DNA from: Candidatus Nitrospira allomarina
Lineage (GTDB): Bacteria > Nitrospirota > Nitrospiria > Nitrospirales > UBA8639
Reading direction: 5' to 3'
Length of the DNA: 64,000 bases
Assembly (NCBI RefSeq): GCF_032050975.1
Contig: NZ_CP116967.1
Span: 4,399,001-4,463,000, forward strand
A model generated the notes under the pieces. That model did not search any database. It saw nothing but the letters and a program-made list of their open reading frames with translations, and was not told the origin of the DNA. This document shows, one piece after another, positions 44,207-52,736 of this stretch; the first letter of the stretch is position 1; each line of letters opens with the position of its first letter. The position numbers were made by a program, and so were the translations under genes.

Positions 44207-45487
44207 GTGAAAAAACAATTGTTTGAAGGGCCTAAACTTTTTATCGTGGGTATTACTCTTTCAATCATGTTTTGGGGAATTTATGATCACATCATTTACG
44301 CAGAAGAAGTGCCCGTCAAAGAATTCTCCATCACGGTCGAAGAAATGACTATTACGTTACTGGAGGATCCCAAGAAAGACGTGCCAGTTTGGGCTTATGC
44401 CCTAAAAGGAGAAAAGCCTTCAGTTCCCGGCCCGGTCATTCGTGTCAACAAAGGCGACCTGGTCAAGGTTCATTTCACCAACACGCATCACCTTCCTCAC
44501 ACCATGCATTTCCATGGTGTGCATCCGTTTAATATGGACGGAAATGGTCAAAGAGCCATGGGACGGGAGCAACTCCAGATGCCCGGCGAATCCTACACCT
44601 ATGAATGGATGGCTGAAGATCCCGGTTATTATCTCTATCATTGCCATTTCGACACGGCGAACCATATGGATCATGGCATGTATGGTTTATTTGTTGTCGA
44701 AGATCCTACCTGGCCTCAAGTCGATCAGGAATTTGTCACATTTTGGGACGAGTGGGACACAAATGATGATGGCCACTACGATACTCACACAATTAATAGC
44801 CGTTCTGCCCCTGATTACAGTCCTATGAAAACCAATGTGGGGGACCGGGTTCGCATTGTTCTCGCCAATATCGGATTCGAGTTTCATACTCCGCACCTTC
44901 ATGGTCAAAAATGGATAGAAGTAAATGCTGGCAATCCTCGGCTTCCAGGATGGGACAATCCCAACGGAGTAATCTCCATCGGACCTGCGGAAATTAAAGT
45001 CGTCGAGTTTGTCACCAACCATGCAGGGACCTGGTTATTTCATTGCCACGTGGTGCCCCATGTGGCTGACGATCGGAAGTATCCTCGTGGAATGCTGACC
45101 CAACTGAAGGTCTCCGGGGAATCGCATATGTCTTCCACGCAACCGGCTAGAAACCAAAGTGTACAAGAAGACCAATCTGGTGTTTCCCGGAATTCCCAGG
45201 TCGCCTCTATCCCCGACTATCAGGGCAGGGAATTTCCATCCGGGCTAGCCGACCGGGGGTATGATGTGTACGACAAAAACTGCAAGGCCTGCCACGGGGC
45301 GCTGGCTAAAGGTGAATATGGTCCGGCACTGCAGCAGAATCCGATCCTCCAAAATAATGGGATGTTTTGGACTACGATTTTAAAGGGACGTGGGAATATG
45401 CCGGCGTGGGAAGATCGCTTAACTTCCCAGCAGATTGCCGACGTCCAAGCCTACTTGAAAACACTCAAGCCGGCCCCACCGCCCTGA
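44207..45487 (+). CDS. two-domain multicopper oxidase fused to cytochrome c
   Basis: This 426-residue exported protein (signal anchor about 11-30) has two cupredoxin domains and a C-terminal cytochrome c. Domain 1 has HTMHFHGVH (His101, His103) and YHCHFDTANHMDHGM (Cys146); domain 2 has HTPHLHG and LFHCHVVPHVADDRKYPRGM (Cys280). Both have the Cys-His-Met type 1 copper pattern, as in type A two-domain oxidases. The heme is at CKACH (359-363) with Met398 in GNMPAW. I use GTG 44207 with GGAGG 5 nt upstream. Fusion of an acceptor heme suggests a c-cytochrome-driven O2, nitrite or metal reaction. Copper nitrite reductase is an alternative, but the two HCH motifs favour a trinuclear oxidase site. 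Confidence 0.87.
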   Translation: MKKQLFEGPKLFIVGITLSIMFWGIYDHIIYAEEVPVKEFSITVEEMTITLLEDPKKDVPVWAYALKGEKPSVPGPVIRVNKGDLVKVHFTNTHHLPHTMHFHGVHPFNMDGNGQRAMGREQLQMPGESYTYEWMAEDPGYYLYHCHFDTANHMDHGMYGLFVVEDPTWPQVDQEFVTFWDEWDTNDDGHYDTHTINSRSAPDYSPMKTNVGDRVRIVLANIGFEFHTPHLHGQKWIEVNAGNPRLPGWDNPNGVISIGPAEIKVVEFVTNHAGTWLFHCHVVPHVADDRKYPRGMLTQLKVSGESHMSSTQPARNQSVQEDQSGVSRNSQVASIPDYQGREFPSGLADRGYDVYDKNCKACHGALAKGEYGPALQQNPILQNNGMFWTTILKGRGNMPAWEDRLTSQQIADVQAYLKTLKPAPPP

Positions 45488-45682
45488 GTGTGCGCATGTT
45501 CTCGGGAGAAAAAGTTGATTGGCTCGGCTTTTCTTCGGTCCACGTTCCTATGGGTGGGAACCGTCTATGCACACTGAGACTCAAGGACCCGTCCAGGACA
45601 CAAATGACCTTTTGGACACCAAATCAAAAGACCCGGGCTCATGGAGGAGATCCCACCTCCCCCTTTGGAGTATATTCGTTAA

Positions 45683-47017
45683 ATGAGTGACTTAATCGCT
45701 GCGAGATCCCTAATGGCCATGTCGTTGGGGTTTCATATTATTTTTGCGGTCGTGGGTATGGCCATGCCGCTCCTGATGGTGGTGGCCGAATGGCGCTGGC
45801 TGAAAACAGGGAAAGCCGTGTACCTGACCATTGCCAAACGCTGGGCCAAAGGCACGGCCATTTTTTTTGCCATTGGTGCCGTCACGGGAACCGTGTTGTC
45901 GTTCCAATTGGGCCTACTCTGGCCTCGGTTTATGGAATGGGCCGGTCCCATCATCGGACCGGCCTTCGCCATAGAAGGATTTGCGTTTTTTACGGAAGCC
46001 ATTTTTCTCGGGATCTATCTCTATGGATGGCAAAAGGTGAGCCCGGGCGCACACCTCGCGGCGGGAGGTGTGGTGGCGTTGAGTGGAATTACGTCCGGAG
46101 TCGTCGTCGTCATGGCGAATGGGTGGATGAATACCCCCAGAGGATTTATGATGCATGGCGAAGTTCTGGCCAATATCGATCCCGTGGCGGCCCTCTTTAA
46201 TCCTTCAGGCTTATTGCAGGCCCCGCATATGATCCTTGCCGCGTTTGCGGCTACCGGTTTTGCGGTGGCCGGCATTCACGCGTTCCTTCTTCTCCGCCAA
46301 CCCGGCCATGCGTTTCATCAATCGGCTTTGCAAATCGCATTGGTCATCGGTGGAATCAGCGCCATTATTCAACCGCTCAGCGGAGATTTCCTCGCCAAAC
46401 AAGTGGCAGAATTTCAGCCCTTAAAATTGGCGGTATTTGAAGCCCAGGTTGAGACGCAACAGGGCGCGCCGTTTCGAATCGGCGGAGTTTGGGATTCAAA
46501 AAGAGAAATGTTTGACTATGTGGTGGAAATCCCCTATGCCTTGAGCCTGCTGGTCACATCGGATCCCAATGGCCAGGTGGTAGGTCTCAAAGATTTCCCC
46601 AAGGAAACCTGGCCGCCCATTGGAATAACCAGGACGGCGTTTCAACTCATGGTGTTTATCGGATTTTTGATGATGGGCCTGGCTTTCTGGGGCCTCTGGC
46701 TTCTGTACAAGAAGAATCTTTTTCAATGCCGGCGGTTCCTCCAGGCGATGGTGTTGGCGACGCCGTTAGGTTTTCTAGCGATCGAAGCCGGTTGGGTAGC
46801 GACGGAAGTGGGCCGACAACCCTGGGTCATTGTGGGATATCTGAGAACCGCAGACGCCGTCACACCCATGCCGGGATTGATCATTCCTCTGATGATTTTT
46901 GGCGCTTTGTATGTTTTCCTGGCCTGTATCGTGATCTGGTTGATGTGGCGCCATGTCTCAGCCACCCCCGATCAGTTTGAGATGACACCCCCTCGGAAGG
47001 AGACGCAACCGGTCTGA
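45683..47017 (+). CDS. cydA: bd-type oxidase subunit I (CydA-like)
   Basis: This 444-residue membrane protein has the CydA features: ARSLMAMSLGFHIIFAVVGMAMP with the heme b595 His, IEGFAFFTEAIFLGIYLYGW with the proton-pathway Glu residues, QPLKLAVFEAQ (quinol-loop Lys and Glu), and the GRQPWVIVGYLRT signature. The Q-loop is short, as in cyanide-insensitive CIO-type oxidases. In Nitrospira, bd-like proteins of this sort are proposed terminal oxidases that may take electrons from cytochrome c or copper carriers rather than quinol. The next gene starts in its stop (TGATG). The multicopper oxidase-cytochrome c gene lies 195 bp upstream. Confidence 0.88.
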   Translation: MSDLIAARSLMAMSLGFHIIFAVVGMAMPLLMVVAEWRWLKTGKAVYLTIAKRWAKGTAIFFAIGAVTGTVLSFQLGLLWPRFMEWAGPIIGPAFAIEGFAFFTEAIFLGIYLYGWQKVSPGAHLAAGGVVALSGITSGVVVVMANGWMNTPRGFMMHGEVLANIDPVAALFNPSGLLQAPHMILAAFAATGFAVAGIHAFLLLRQPGHAFHQSALQIALVIGGISAIIQPLSGDFLAKQVAEFQPLKLAVFEAQVETQQGAPFRIGGVWDSKREMFDYVVEIPYALSLLVTSDPNGQVVGLKDFPKETWPPIGITRTAFQLMVFIGFLMMGLAFWGLWLLYKKNLFQCRRFLQAMVLATPLGFLAIEAGWVATEVGRQPWVIVGYLRTADAVTPMPGLIIPLMIFGALYVFLACIVIWLMWRHVSATPDQFEMTPPRKETQPV

Positions 47018-48039
47018 TGGAATTAGAAATCGCTCTCGCCAATGTCTTATTGATCGCTTTGACGTTTTACGCCTTGCTGGGTGGGGCAGACTTTGGGGCC
47101 GGAGTATGGCATCTCCTGGCCAGAGGTCCCACAAGGCGGGCGCAACACCAGCTGATTGGAGAAGCTATCGGACCGATCTGGGAGGCCAATCATGTATGGT
47201 TGATTCTGATCGTGACCATCGTCTTCACGGCTTTTCCGCGGGCCTATGTGCACATTTCCACCACGCTTCATATTCCTCTGACCATCCTGGTCATCGGCAT
47301 CGTCCTTCGCGGGTCAGCGTTTGCCTTTCGTCACTATGACATTAAAGATGATGACATTCACCTCAGGTGGGATCAACTGTTTGCCATTTCCAGTCTCATC
47401 AGCCCTCTTCTCCTGGGCATTATCATTGGTGCCATTACCTCCGGCCACTTTCCCGTCAACCCTGCAACCTTTTTTGAAGGGTACATTGCTCCCTGGCTAC
47501 AACCTTTTCCGTTAGGCATGGGATTATTGACTCTCCTGCTGTTTTCTTATTTGGCAGCCACTTATCTCCTTCTGGAAACCCGCGATCCCGCACTGCAAAA
47601 GATTTTCCGGAAACGGGCGATTACCGCGGTCCTCCTGGCGGGCATACTGGAAGAAGCCGTGTTGTACCTGGGAAGGTCCGGGGCACCGCGCCTCTGGGGA
47701 GAGGTAACGACGAGCCTTTGGGGAGGATTCATTCAACTCGGCGTCGGCAGTTTGACCATTATAGCTATCCTCTTGCTCCTGACGCAGCGCTACTGGTGGG
47801 CCAGGACATGTGCCATCCTGCAAGTCACCCTGACGATTTGGACATGGGGCATCGCACAATTTCCTTATTTAATCCCCCCCCACCTGACGGTCTTCAATAC
47901 CGCAGCTCCGGGGGTCACCCTTCAATTCATCGCAGGTGCCCTATTGGTTGGCATACTATTCCTGTTCCCTTCTCTGTTTTATCTGTTTCGAATTTTTAAA
48001 GGGAGCATGTTGTTCCGTCATAAGGGGCACCATGAATAA
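47017..48039 (+). CDS. cydB: bd-type oxidase subunit II (CydB-like)
   Basis: This 340-residue partner has eight transmembrane helices with the family motifs LTFYALLGGADFGAGVW, GPIWEANHVWLILIVTIVFTAFP, RGSAFAFRHYD and TLEPF-less long loops typical of shorter bacterial forms. CydB scaffolds CydA. Gene order and coupled overlaps with cydA (1 nt) and the DUF393 gene (8 nt, ATGAATAA) indicate one operon. No separate CydX-like peptide was seen in the gene. Confidence 0.88.
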   Translation: MELEIALANVLLIALTFYALLGGADFGAGVWHLLARGPTRRAQHQLIGEAIGPIWEANHVWLILIVTIVFTAFPRAYVHISTTLHIPLTILVIGIVLRGSAFAFRHYDIKDDDIHLRWDQLFAISSLISPLLLGIIIGAITSGHFPVNPATFFEGYIAPWLQPFPLGMGLLTLLLFSYLAATYLLLETRDPALQKIFRKRAITAVLLAGILEEAVLYLGRSGAPRLWGEVTTSLWGGFIQLGVGSLTIIAILLLLTQRYWWARTCAILQVTLTIWTWGIAQFPYLIPPHLTVFNTAAPGVTLQFIAGALLVGILFLFPSLFYLFRIFKGSMLFRHKGHHE

Positions 48040-48466
48040 AAAATCCTGTACGGGATACTGCCAAACATCCCCCGATGTGCCCCGGGATGTCACGCCCCAT
48101 CCCGGGGGAACCAAACCCTATCCCTTGACCGTGTATTTTGATGGCGACTGTCCAATTTGTCGTCGTGAGATCGATCTCATGAAAATATTTAACCGGAAGA
48201 AACATCTCAAATTCATTGATTTTGCCGCTTCATCCTATCTTCCGGCAGAACACGGATTAAGTCCATGTGATTTGGGCCAAGTCATTCATGCCCGGTGGGC
48301 GGATGGAACGCTCATGACCGGGGTCGAGGTGTTCAGGGAAATGTGGGAAGCCATCGGATTGCGCGCTCTCGCAAGATTGGCCAGACGGCCCACGATCAAC
48401 AAACTTCTGGTTCGCGCGTATGACTGGTTTGCCAGAAACCGGTTACGCCTGACCGGCCGCGCCTGA
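48032..48466 (+). CDS. DUF393 (DCC family) thiol-disulfide-like protein
   Basis: This 144-residue protein has the thioredoxin-like DCC motif VYFDGDCPICRREIDLM (DGDCxxC, Cys-Pro-Ile-Cys) near residues 32-48, and then a short helix-strand fold with LVRAYDWFARNR at the end. DUF393 proteins are thiol-disulfide oxidoreductase-like, with no settled substrate. ATG 48032 has AAGGGG at 5 nt and overlaps the CydB stop by 8 nt, so it is co-expressed with the oxidase. It may help assembly or thiol chemistry near it (inference). The photolyase-family gene starts about 90 bp downstream. Confidence 0.87.
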   Translation: MNKKSCTGYCQTSPDVPRDVTPHPGGTKPYPLTVYFDGDCPICRREIDLMKIFNRKKHLKFIDFAASSYLPAEHGLSPCDLGQVIHARWADGTLMTGVEVFREMWEAIGLRALARLARRPTINKLLVRAYDWFARNRLRLTGRA

Positions 48467-48553
48467 CCGGGTTCCTCGAGCGGATTGCAGCGGCATTCAT
48501 GTGTTTGGCTCATGCAGAGATCGCGTGAGCCCTGCTTCATTTCTGACTCCGGG

Positions 48554-50260
48554 ATGGTCCGACCGAGAATGGATGAATTTTTTAAAACCCTGAACGACTA
48601 TGCAAGCAGAGAAGGGCCGCGGAGCTGGATTCTCGTTTTAGAGGACCAACTTTCCGATGACATCGGCCCCTTGAGCCGGGAAGATCCTCATGGCCTTGGT
48701 GTGATCTTCATCGAGTCGCATTGGAAACTTAAAAGAAGGCCCTACCACAAGCAAAAAATTGCCTTTCATCTTCTCAACCTGCGTCACTTCGCCATCGAAC
48801 AAGCGAAGCGGGGTGTGGCCATTCGCTACCAAATAACCTCTGAATCCTTGCGAGAAACGCTAAAACCCCTTATTCAGAAATTAGGCTCTTTGCGAGTCAT
48901 GGAACCAGCAGAACTGGAAGTCAGGCAGGATCTTGACCCTCTCGTCAAAAGGGGTTTGGTCACCTTCATCCCTCACGAAGGTTGGTTGACCTCCAGGCAT
49001 GACTTTGAGGAAGGAGCGGGTAAAGAGCCTCCCTGGCGCATGGATACCTTCTATCGTTTCGTTCGAAAACGGACTGGCATCCTGATGAAAGGAACAAGCC
49101 CCTTAGGCGGAAAATATAGTTTCGATACCGAAAATCGTAAACCCTGGAAAGGAAGCCCGCTCCCCACGCAGGAACTCCGCTTTCCGCCCAATCCTATCAA
49201 GACCGAGATCGTCAAACTCGTTGAATCCCGATTTGCCGACCACCCCGGCACGCTTCATCCAGAGTTTCTTCCGGGAACAAAACAAGATGCCCTCCGGCAA
49301 TGGCACTGGGCCAAAACACATTGTCTCCCCCATTTCGGACCCTATGAAGATGCCATGGCCGAAAAAGAACAGACGCTCTTTCATACCCGCATGGCGGCTC
49401 TTCTCAACACTCATCGTTTGCTGCCCGGGCAGGTTGTCAAAGACGTCGAAGCCTTGAAGCTCCCGTTGGCTTCCAAGGAAGGTTTTATCCGGCAGGTTTT
49501 AGGCTGGCGTGAATTTGTCCGGCATGTTCATCAAGCAACCGATGGGTTCCGGAATCACTTCCCCAAAGCCGACGTCCCTGGTGATGCCGGATATAAAAAA
49601 TGGGGCACTCAAAATTGGAAATCTTCCAGGAATGTCCCCGATCTGGATGGAGGAGCAACTCCGTCATTCTTGGGAGCGACGAACCCTCTACCCGCCGCCT
49701 TTTGGGGGACCGCAAGCGGCCTCCACTGTCTTGATCACGTTATCGGTCAGGTCTGGGAACATGGCTATTCCCATCACATTACCAGGCTCATGATCCTTGC
49801 GAATATTGCCACCCTGCTCGATGTGTCTCCTCGTGAACTGACCGATTGGTTCTGGGTGGCCTATATTGATGCCTTTGATTGGGTCGTGGAACCAAATGTC
49901 CTGGCTATGGGAACCTTCGGAACAGGCCCGCTCATGACCACCAAACCGTATATTTCGGGAGCGGCCTACATCCATCGCATGAGTGATTTGTGCACCGGAT
50001 GCGCCTTTAACCCCAAAACGAATTGTCCCATTACCAACTTGTATTGGGCCTTTCTTGACCGCCACAAAAAGCAATTGCAATCAAATCCACGCCTCATGCT
50101 GCCACTTCGAAACTTGCAGAAACGAGGACAGGAAAAGAGTCGGAAAGACCGGGATATTTTTACGGTTGTGCACCGCGTTTTTGAAAAAAACACATTCTTG
50201 ACTCCCGGACATCTGTTCCATCCTGAGTCAACTGCAAAAATCCCCAAGAAGCGTTCCTAA
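48554..50260 (+). CDS. iron-sulfur cryptochrome/photolyase (FeS-BCP, PhrB/CryPro type)
   Basis: This protein of about 568 residues belongs to the bacterial cryptochrome and photolyase family with a [4Fe-4S] cluster. The four cluster Cys are Cys392 (SGLHCLDH), Cys480 and Cys483 (CTGC), and Cys491 (TNCPITNLYWAFLDRH). FAD-domain motifs are GFIRQVLGWREFVRHV, GYSHHITRLMILANI and WFWVAYIDAFDWVVEPNVLAMGTFG. Members repair (6-4) photoproducts or act in light signalling. The start is unresolved: ATG 48554 and ATG 48569 lack clear ribosome sites. This is the second photolyase-type gene of the window. Confidence 0.92.
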   Translation: MVRPRMDEFFKTLNDYASREGPRSWILVLEDQLSDDIGPLSREDPHGLGVIFIESHWKLKRRPYHKQKIAFHLLNLRHFAIEQAKRGVAIRYQITSESLRETLKPLIQKLGSLRVMEPAELEVRQDLDPLVKRGLVTFIPHEGWLTSRHDFEEGAGKEPPWRMDTFYRFVRKRTGILMKGTSPLGGKYSFDTENRKPWKGSPLPTQELRFPPNPIKTEIVKLVESRFADHPGTLHPEFLPGTKQDALRQWHWAKTHCLPHFGPYEDAMAEKEQTLFHTRMAALLNTHRLLPGQVVKDVEALKLPLASKEGFIRQVLGWREFVRHVHQATDGFRNHFPKADVPGDAGYKKWGTQNWKSSRNVPDLDGGATPSFLGATNPLPAAFWGTASGLHCLDHVIGQVWEHGYSHHITRLMILANIATLLDVSPRELTDWFWVAYIDAFDWVVEPNVLAMGTFGTGPLMTTKPYISGAAYIHRMSDLCTGCAFNPKTNCPITNLYWAFLDRHKKQLQSNPRLMLPLRNLQKRGQEKSRKDRDIFTVVHRVFEKNTFLTPGHLFHPESTAKIPKKRS

Positions 50261-50658
50261 TTACGGAGACCAACTGCCTTCCTCCATTTTTCTTTCCAAG
50301 TGTATTTCTCCTTAGTTGCCAAGAAGATAATTTAATATGCTTGGCTTGGCTTGGCTTGGCTTGGCTTGGCATTGTCCCCTGGCCATCAACAGACAAAGCC
50401 ATCCGGGCTTTGAACCATCAGATTTTAGGCCTTTGGAATTCAATAAAACCGGCGCTTGAGTTAACCCTCCATACCCCCCAAGACATGATCCCCCATTAAA
50501 AAGAAAACGAAACTTTTCTGACATCCAGAATTTTTATGATTACGCAAATATTTATGTATTTGTTTATCTTAAAGACTCTACGATTCAATAGAGGTATGAG
50601 AAACAATAATAGACAACCGGGTGCCATAACCCCGTTCAGGCACAAAGGAGGCCTTGCA
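50261..50658. other. intergenic region with pentanucleotide repeat
   Basis: About 398 bp without a gene. It contains the (TTGGC)6 array at 50341-50370, listed separately. Its downstream part is AT-rich with a good ribosome site for the next gene. Confidence 0.5.
50341..50370. repeat. (TTGGC)6 tandem repeat
   Basis: Six exact pentanucleotide units (30 bp) in non-coding DNA, about 290 bp before the WTLA-repeat gene and 80 bp after the photolyase stop. Such arrays can vary in length by slippage. Confidence 0.95.
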
Positions 50659-51006
50659 ATGATTAGCAAATCTAACAAAACCAATCGCTATCGTTGGATA
50701 CTCGCAATGACGGTTACAGGAATGTTTGTAATGCTTTTTTTAGGCAGTAGAGGTCTCGGGGAACGCTTCATTTCTTTCGCTTCTATAGACGATGAGACGC
50801 ACTGGACCCTGGCCAATGGAATAATAGTCACGGAAGAGGATGTGGATTGGACATTAGCTGGCAACGAAGATGTCCTGGAGAAAATGGTGGACTGGACACT
50901 CGCAAACAATGACTCCCAGGACACTAATGAAAAAGAACCCGATTGGACATTGGCCCGAAATGATGGCCATGATCAAGCAGACACAGATTGGAACCTGGCC
51001 TCATGA
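50659..51006 (+). CDS. secreted or membrane protein with five WTLA-type repeats
   Basis: This 115-residue protein has a basic N-terminus and one hydrophobic segment (ILAMTVTGMFVMLFLG, about 14-29), then an acidic tail with five near-identical motifs: HWTLAN, DWTLAG, DWTLAN, DWTLAR and DWNLAS. The Trp residues are at 49, 64, 79, 96 and 111, spaced 15, 15, 17 and 15. The linkers are Asp/Glu-rich. An excellent AAAGGAGG ribosome site is 8 nt before ATG 50659. I know no family with this repeat. It has no Cys. Repetition could reflect a binding scaffold or a multi-core precursor, but neither can be shown. Confidence 0.8.
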   Translation: MISKSNKTNRYRWILAMTVTGMFVMLFLGSRGLGERFISFASIDDETHWTLANGIIVTEEDVDWTLAGNEDVLEKMVDWTLANNDSQDTNEKEPDWTLARNDGHDQADTDWNLAS

Positions 51007-51148
51007 TCAAGGCAGATGGGAGGGGGATGTGCCAACTCCGCCCTCCCTGTTGTTGCAGTCCACCGGTGATACGCTGGCCATTCCATGACTCACCACTTAT
51101 GGATTGTTCACACTCTTAAATCGCACTTATGGTGATAGGAGACTTCCC

Positions 51149-52030
51149 ATGAAAAATTTTCACCCAAGTCCACCAAGCGGCACATTGGCTTTCCCAATTA
51201 TTAATGAGGCGAAGTACCGTTTCCAAAAAATAATGGCAGGATTGATGTTTCTTCTCTACTTCACAGTTTTAATGACTCTTTTATATGTTATCAGCGGGTG
51301 TAGCGCTTCTCCGCCTCCTCGACTTCCGAATCACTATCAAAGTGAGCCTCAATCGTCTAAAGTCATTCAGGAAAAATTTTCAGCTCACGCTCAGGGCCGG
51401 CTACCGGTCGGCTTGGCCATCGTCGCCAATGGTGATTCTTCCCAAGGGCCCTTGCCCTTCACCGAGGATTCCTGGACTCAGTTTGCGGCCAGAGTAAAAC
51501 AAAAAGTGCAAAGCCTCATGCCGGTCACCATGCAGGAGGTTATTCGCGTGGAAGATATTCCAGCCGGGGAAAAGGCATCGCTGATTCAGGGCATGGGAGG
51601 AACTCACCCGATTGATATGGTTTTAGTAGTTCTGCCCTCCAGCAATGAGGTTAGAGGTCCGGCTCAGTTCGATGTTCTTCCCGAAGTTGGGACGTTAAAC
51701 GGTCATCAAACGGAAAACCACGGAACGGTGGAATTAGGGTTCTTGGACGTGAATTCCGGGAAACTTTTACTCCAGTCGCAAGGTACCTCCCATGCCATGC
51801 TGGACCAACTGGATGTTCCACTGGCATCGAGTCGGTATCCCAGAGTCAGAGGATCCGCCATGACGAGCCCGATTTATCCTCAAGAGGAGAAGGCGCTTGA
51901 AACGTTGAGAATCGTCGCCATGGATGAAGCCTTGGACCAGGCAGCCATGAAGTTAGCCCAAAAGTGGCCGGATGGAATTGGCGGCTCTAGACCATCCGGC
52001 AGACCCTCTCAGCCAGGGGCGGAATCCTAG
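51149..52030 (+). CDS. lipoprotein of unknown function
   Basis: This 293-residue protein has a long signal (LMFLLYFTVLMTLLYVISGC) ending in a lipobox Cys and a soluble part of about 240 residues. The region LPVGLAIVANGDSSQGPLPFTEDSWTQFAARVKQKVQ and VEDIPAGEKASLIQGMGG resembles no family I can name. AGGAGA lies 7 nt before ATG 51149; earlier in-frame starts lack a ribosome site. It follows the WTLA-repeat gene by 142 bp and precedes a small secreted protein, so the three may form one locus. Confidence 0.72.
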   Translation: MKNFHPSPPSGTLAFPIINEAKYRFQKIMAGLMFLLYFTVLMTLLYVISGCSASPPPRLPNHYQSEPQSSKVIQEKFSAHAQGRLPVGLAIVANGDSSQGPLPFTEDSWTQFAARVKQKVQSLMPVTMQEVIRVEDIPAGEKASLIQGMGGTHPIDMVLVVLPSSNEVRGPAQFDVLPEVGTLNGHQTENHGTVELGFLDVNSGKLLLQSQGTSHAMLDQLDVPLASSRYPRVRGSAMTSPIYPQEEKALETLRIVAMDEALDQAAMKLAQKWPDGIGGSRPSGRPSQPGAES

Positions 52031-52060
52031 ACTTTTGAACGCATGAAGAATGGAGAAAAC

Positions 52061-52093
52061 CCGCTGTGGGGGGAATATTCCCTCCCACGGCGG
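52061..52093. terminator. strong hairpin after the lipoprotein gene (terminator-like)
   Basis: CCGCTGTGGG (52061-52070) pairs with CCCACGGCGG (52084-52093) over 10 bp with one G-T pair, and the inner GGGAATATTCCC is itself self-complementary. It lies 30 bp after the stop codon. There is no T-tract, so termination is only likely. Confidence 0.55.
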
Positions 52094-52198
52094 TAGTGAG
52101 ATGTTCCCAACAACTCAATCTGACTTTGACCTCTTCCCGTCTATTTTTTAAAATTTGTCATATCTACACGAGAAACAACCCAACAAGGAGGGATCACA

Positions 52199-52621
52199 AT
52201 GAAGGTTTTTGCGTATGTGTTAGTAGGCGTGTTAGGGGGAATTGGCATCATGATGTTTTCAGCTGGTGAGGGACAGCAATCCTCCCTGTTGTCACCGGTG
52301 GGGCATGTAATGGCAGCCACGGACACGGAAGACCCGAAACCCTGGACGGGAGACGATCTCCTGGAAATGGCACAAATTTATGATCAACAAGCCGATGAAC
52401 TTCAAATGGATGCTGTCCGCATAGAACAGCGGGCCACATCTCTGATGCTCAAACCGCATATGGATCCCAAAGGGTTTCAACGGACCAGCCTCATGCATGT
52501 AGCTTCCTCACGCTGGAAAGCGGCTCGAGACCTCCGTGAAATGGCAGTCATGCACCGGGCAGAAGGCCAGCGCCTGTTGGCCTTAAAAAACCCTGACAGA
52601 AAGAACCCTGAAAGGTCCTGA
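52199..52621 (+). CDS. small secreted helical protein
   Basis: This 140-residue protein has a signal peptide or anchor (VFAYVLVGVLGGIGIMMFSAG) and an all-helical, Met- and charge-rich body (LLEMAQIYDQQADELQMDAVRIEQRATSLM, RWKAARDLREMAVMHRAEGQ). No Cys after the signal. A strong AAGGAGGG ribosome site precedes the ATG. I do not recognise a family; the body resembles other small periplasmic helical proteins such as the one at 20231 only in style. Confidence 0.7.
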   Translation: MKVFAYVLVGVLGGIGIMMFSAGEGQQSSLLSPVGHVMAATDTEDPKPWTGDDLLEMAQIYDQQADELQMDAVRIEQRATSLMLKPHMDPKGFQRTSLMHVASSRWKAARDLREMAVMHRAEGQRLLALKNPDRKNPERS

Positions 52622-52736
52622 GCCGACAATGCGGATATGAGTGAGAAAGCCCACCGGCAGAAATCGGGACGGGTTCAAGCACCGTCGCAAGGGCACTAAA
52701 AATTTTCAGAAAGGAGAAAGTTCAAAGACCCGGTTT

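Noticed and set aside
43888-44226. 112-codon plus-strand frame before the multicopper oxidase gene
   Set aside because: It overlaps the next gene, has no recognisable domain and its composition is unlike a typical secreted or soluble protein, despite a passable AGGGGA upstream.
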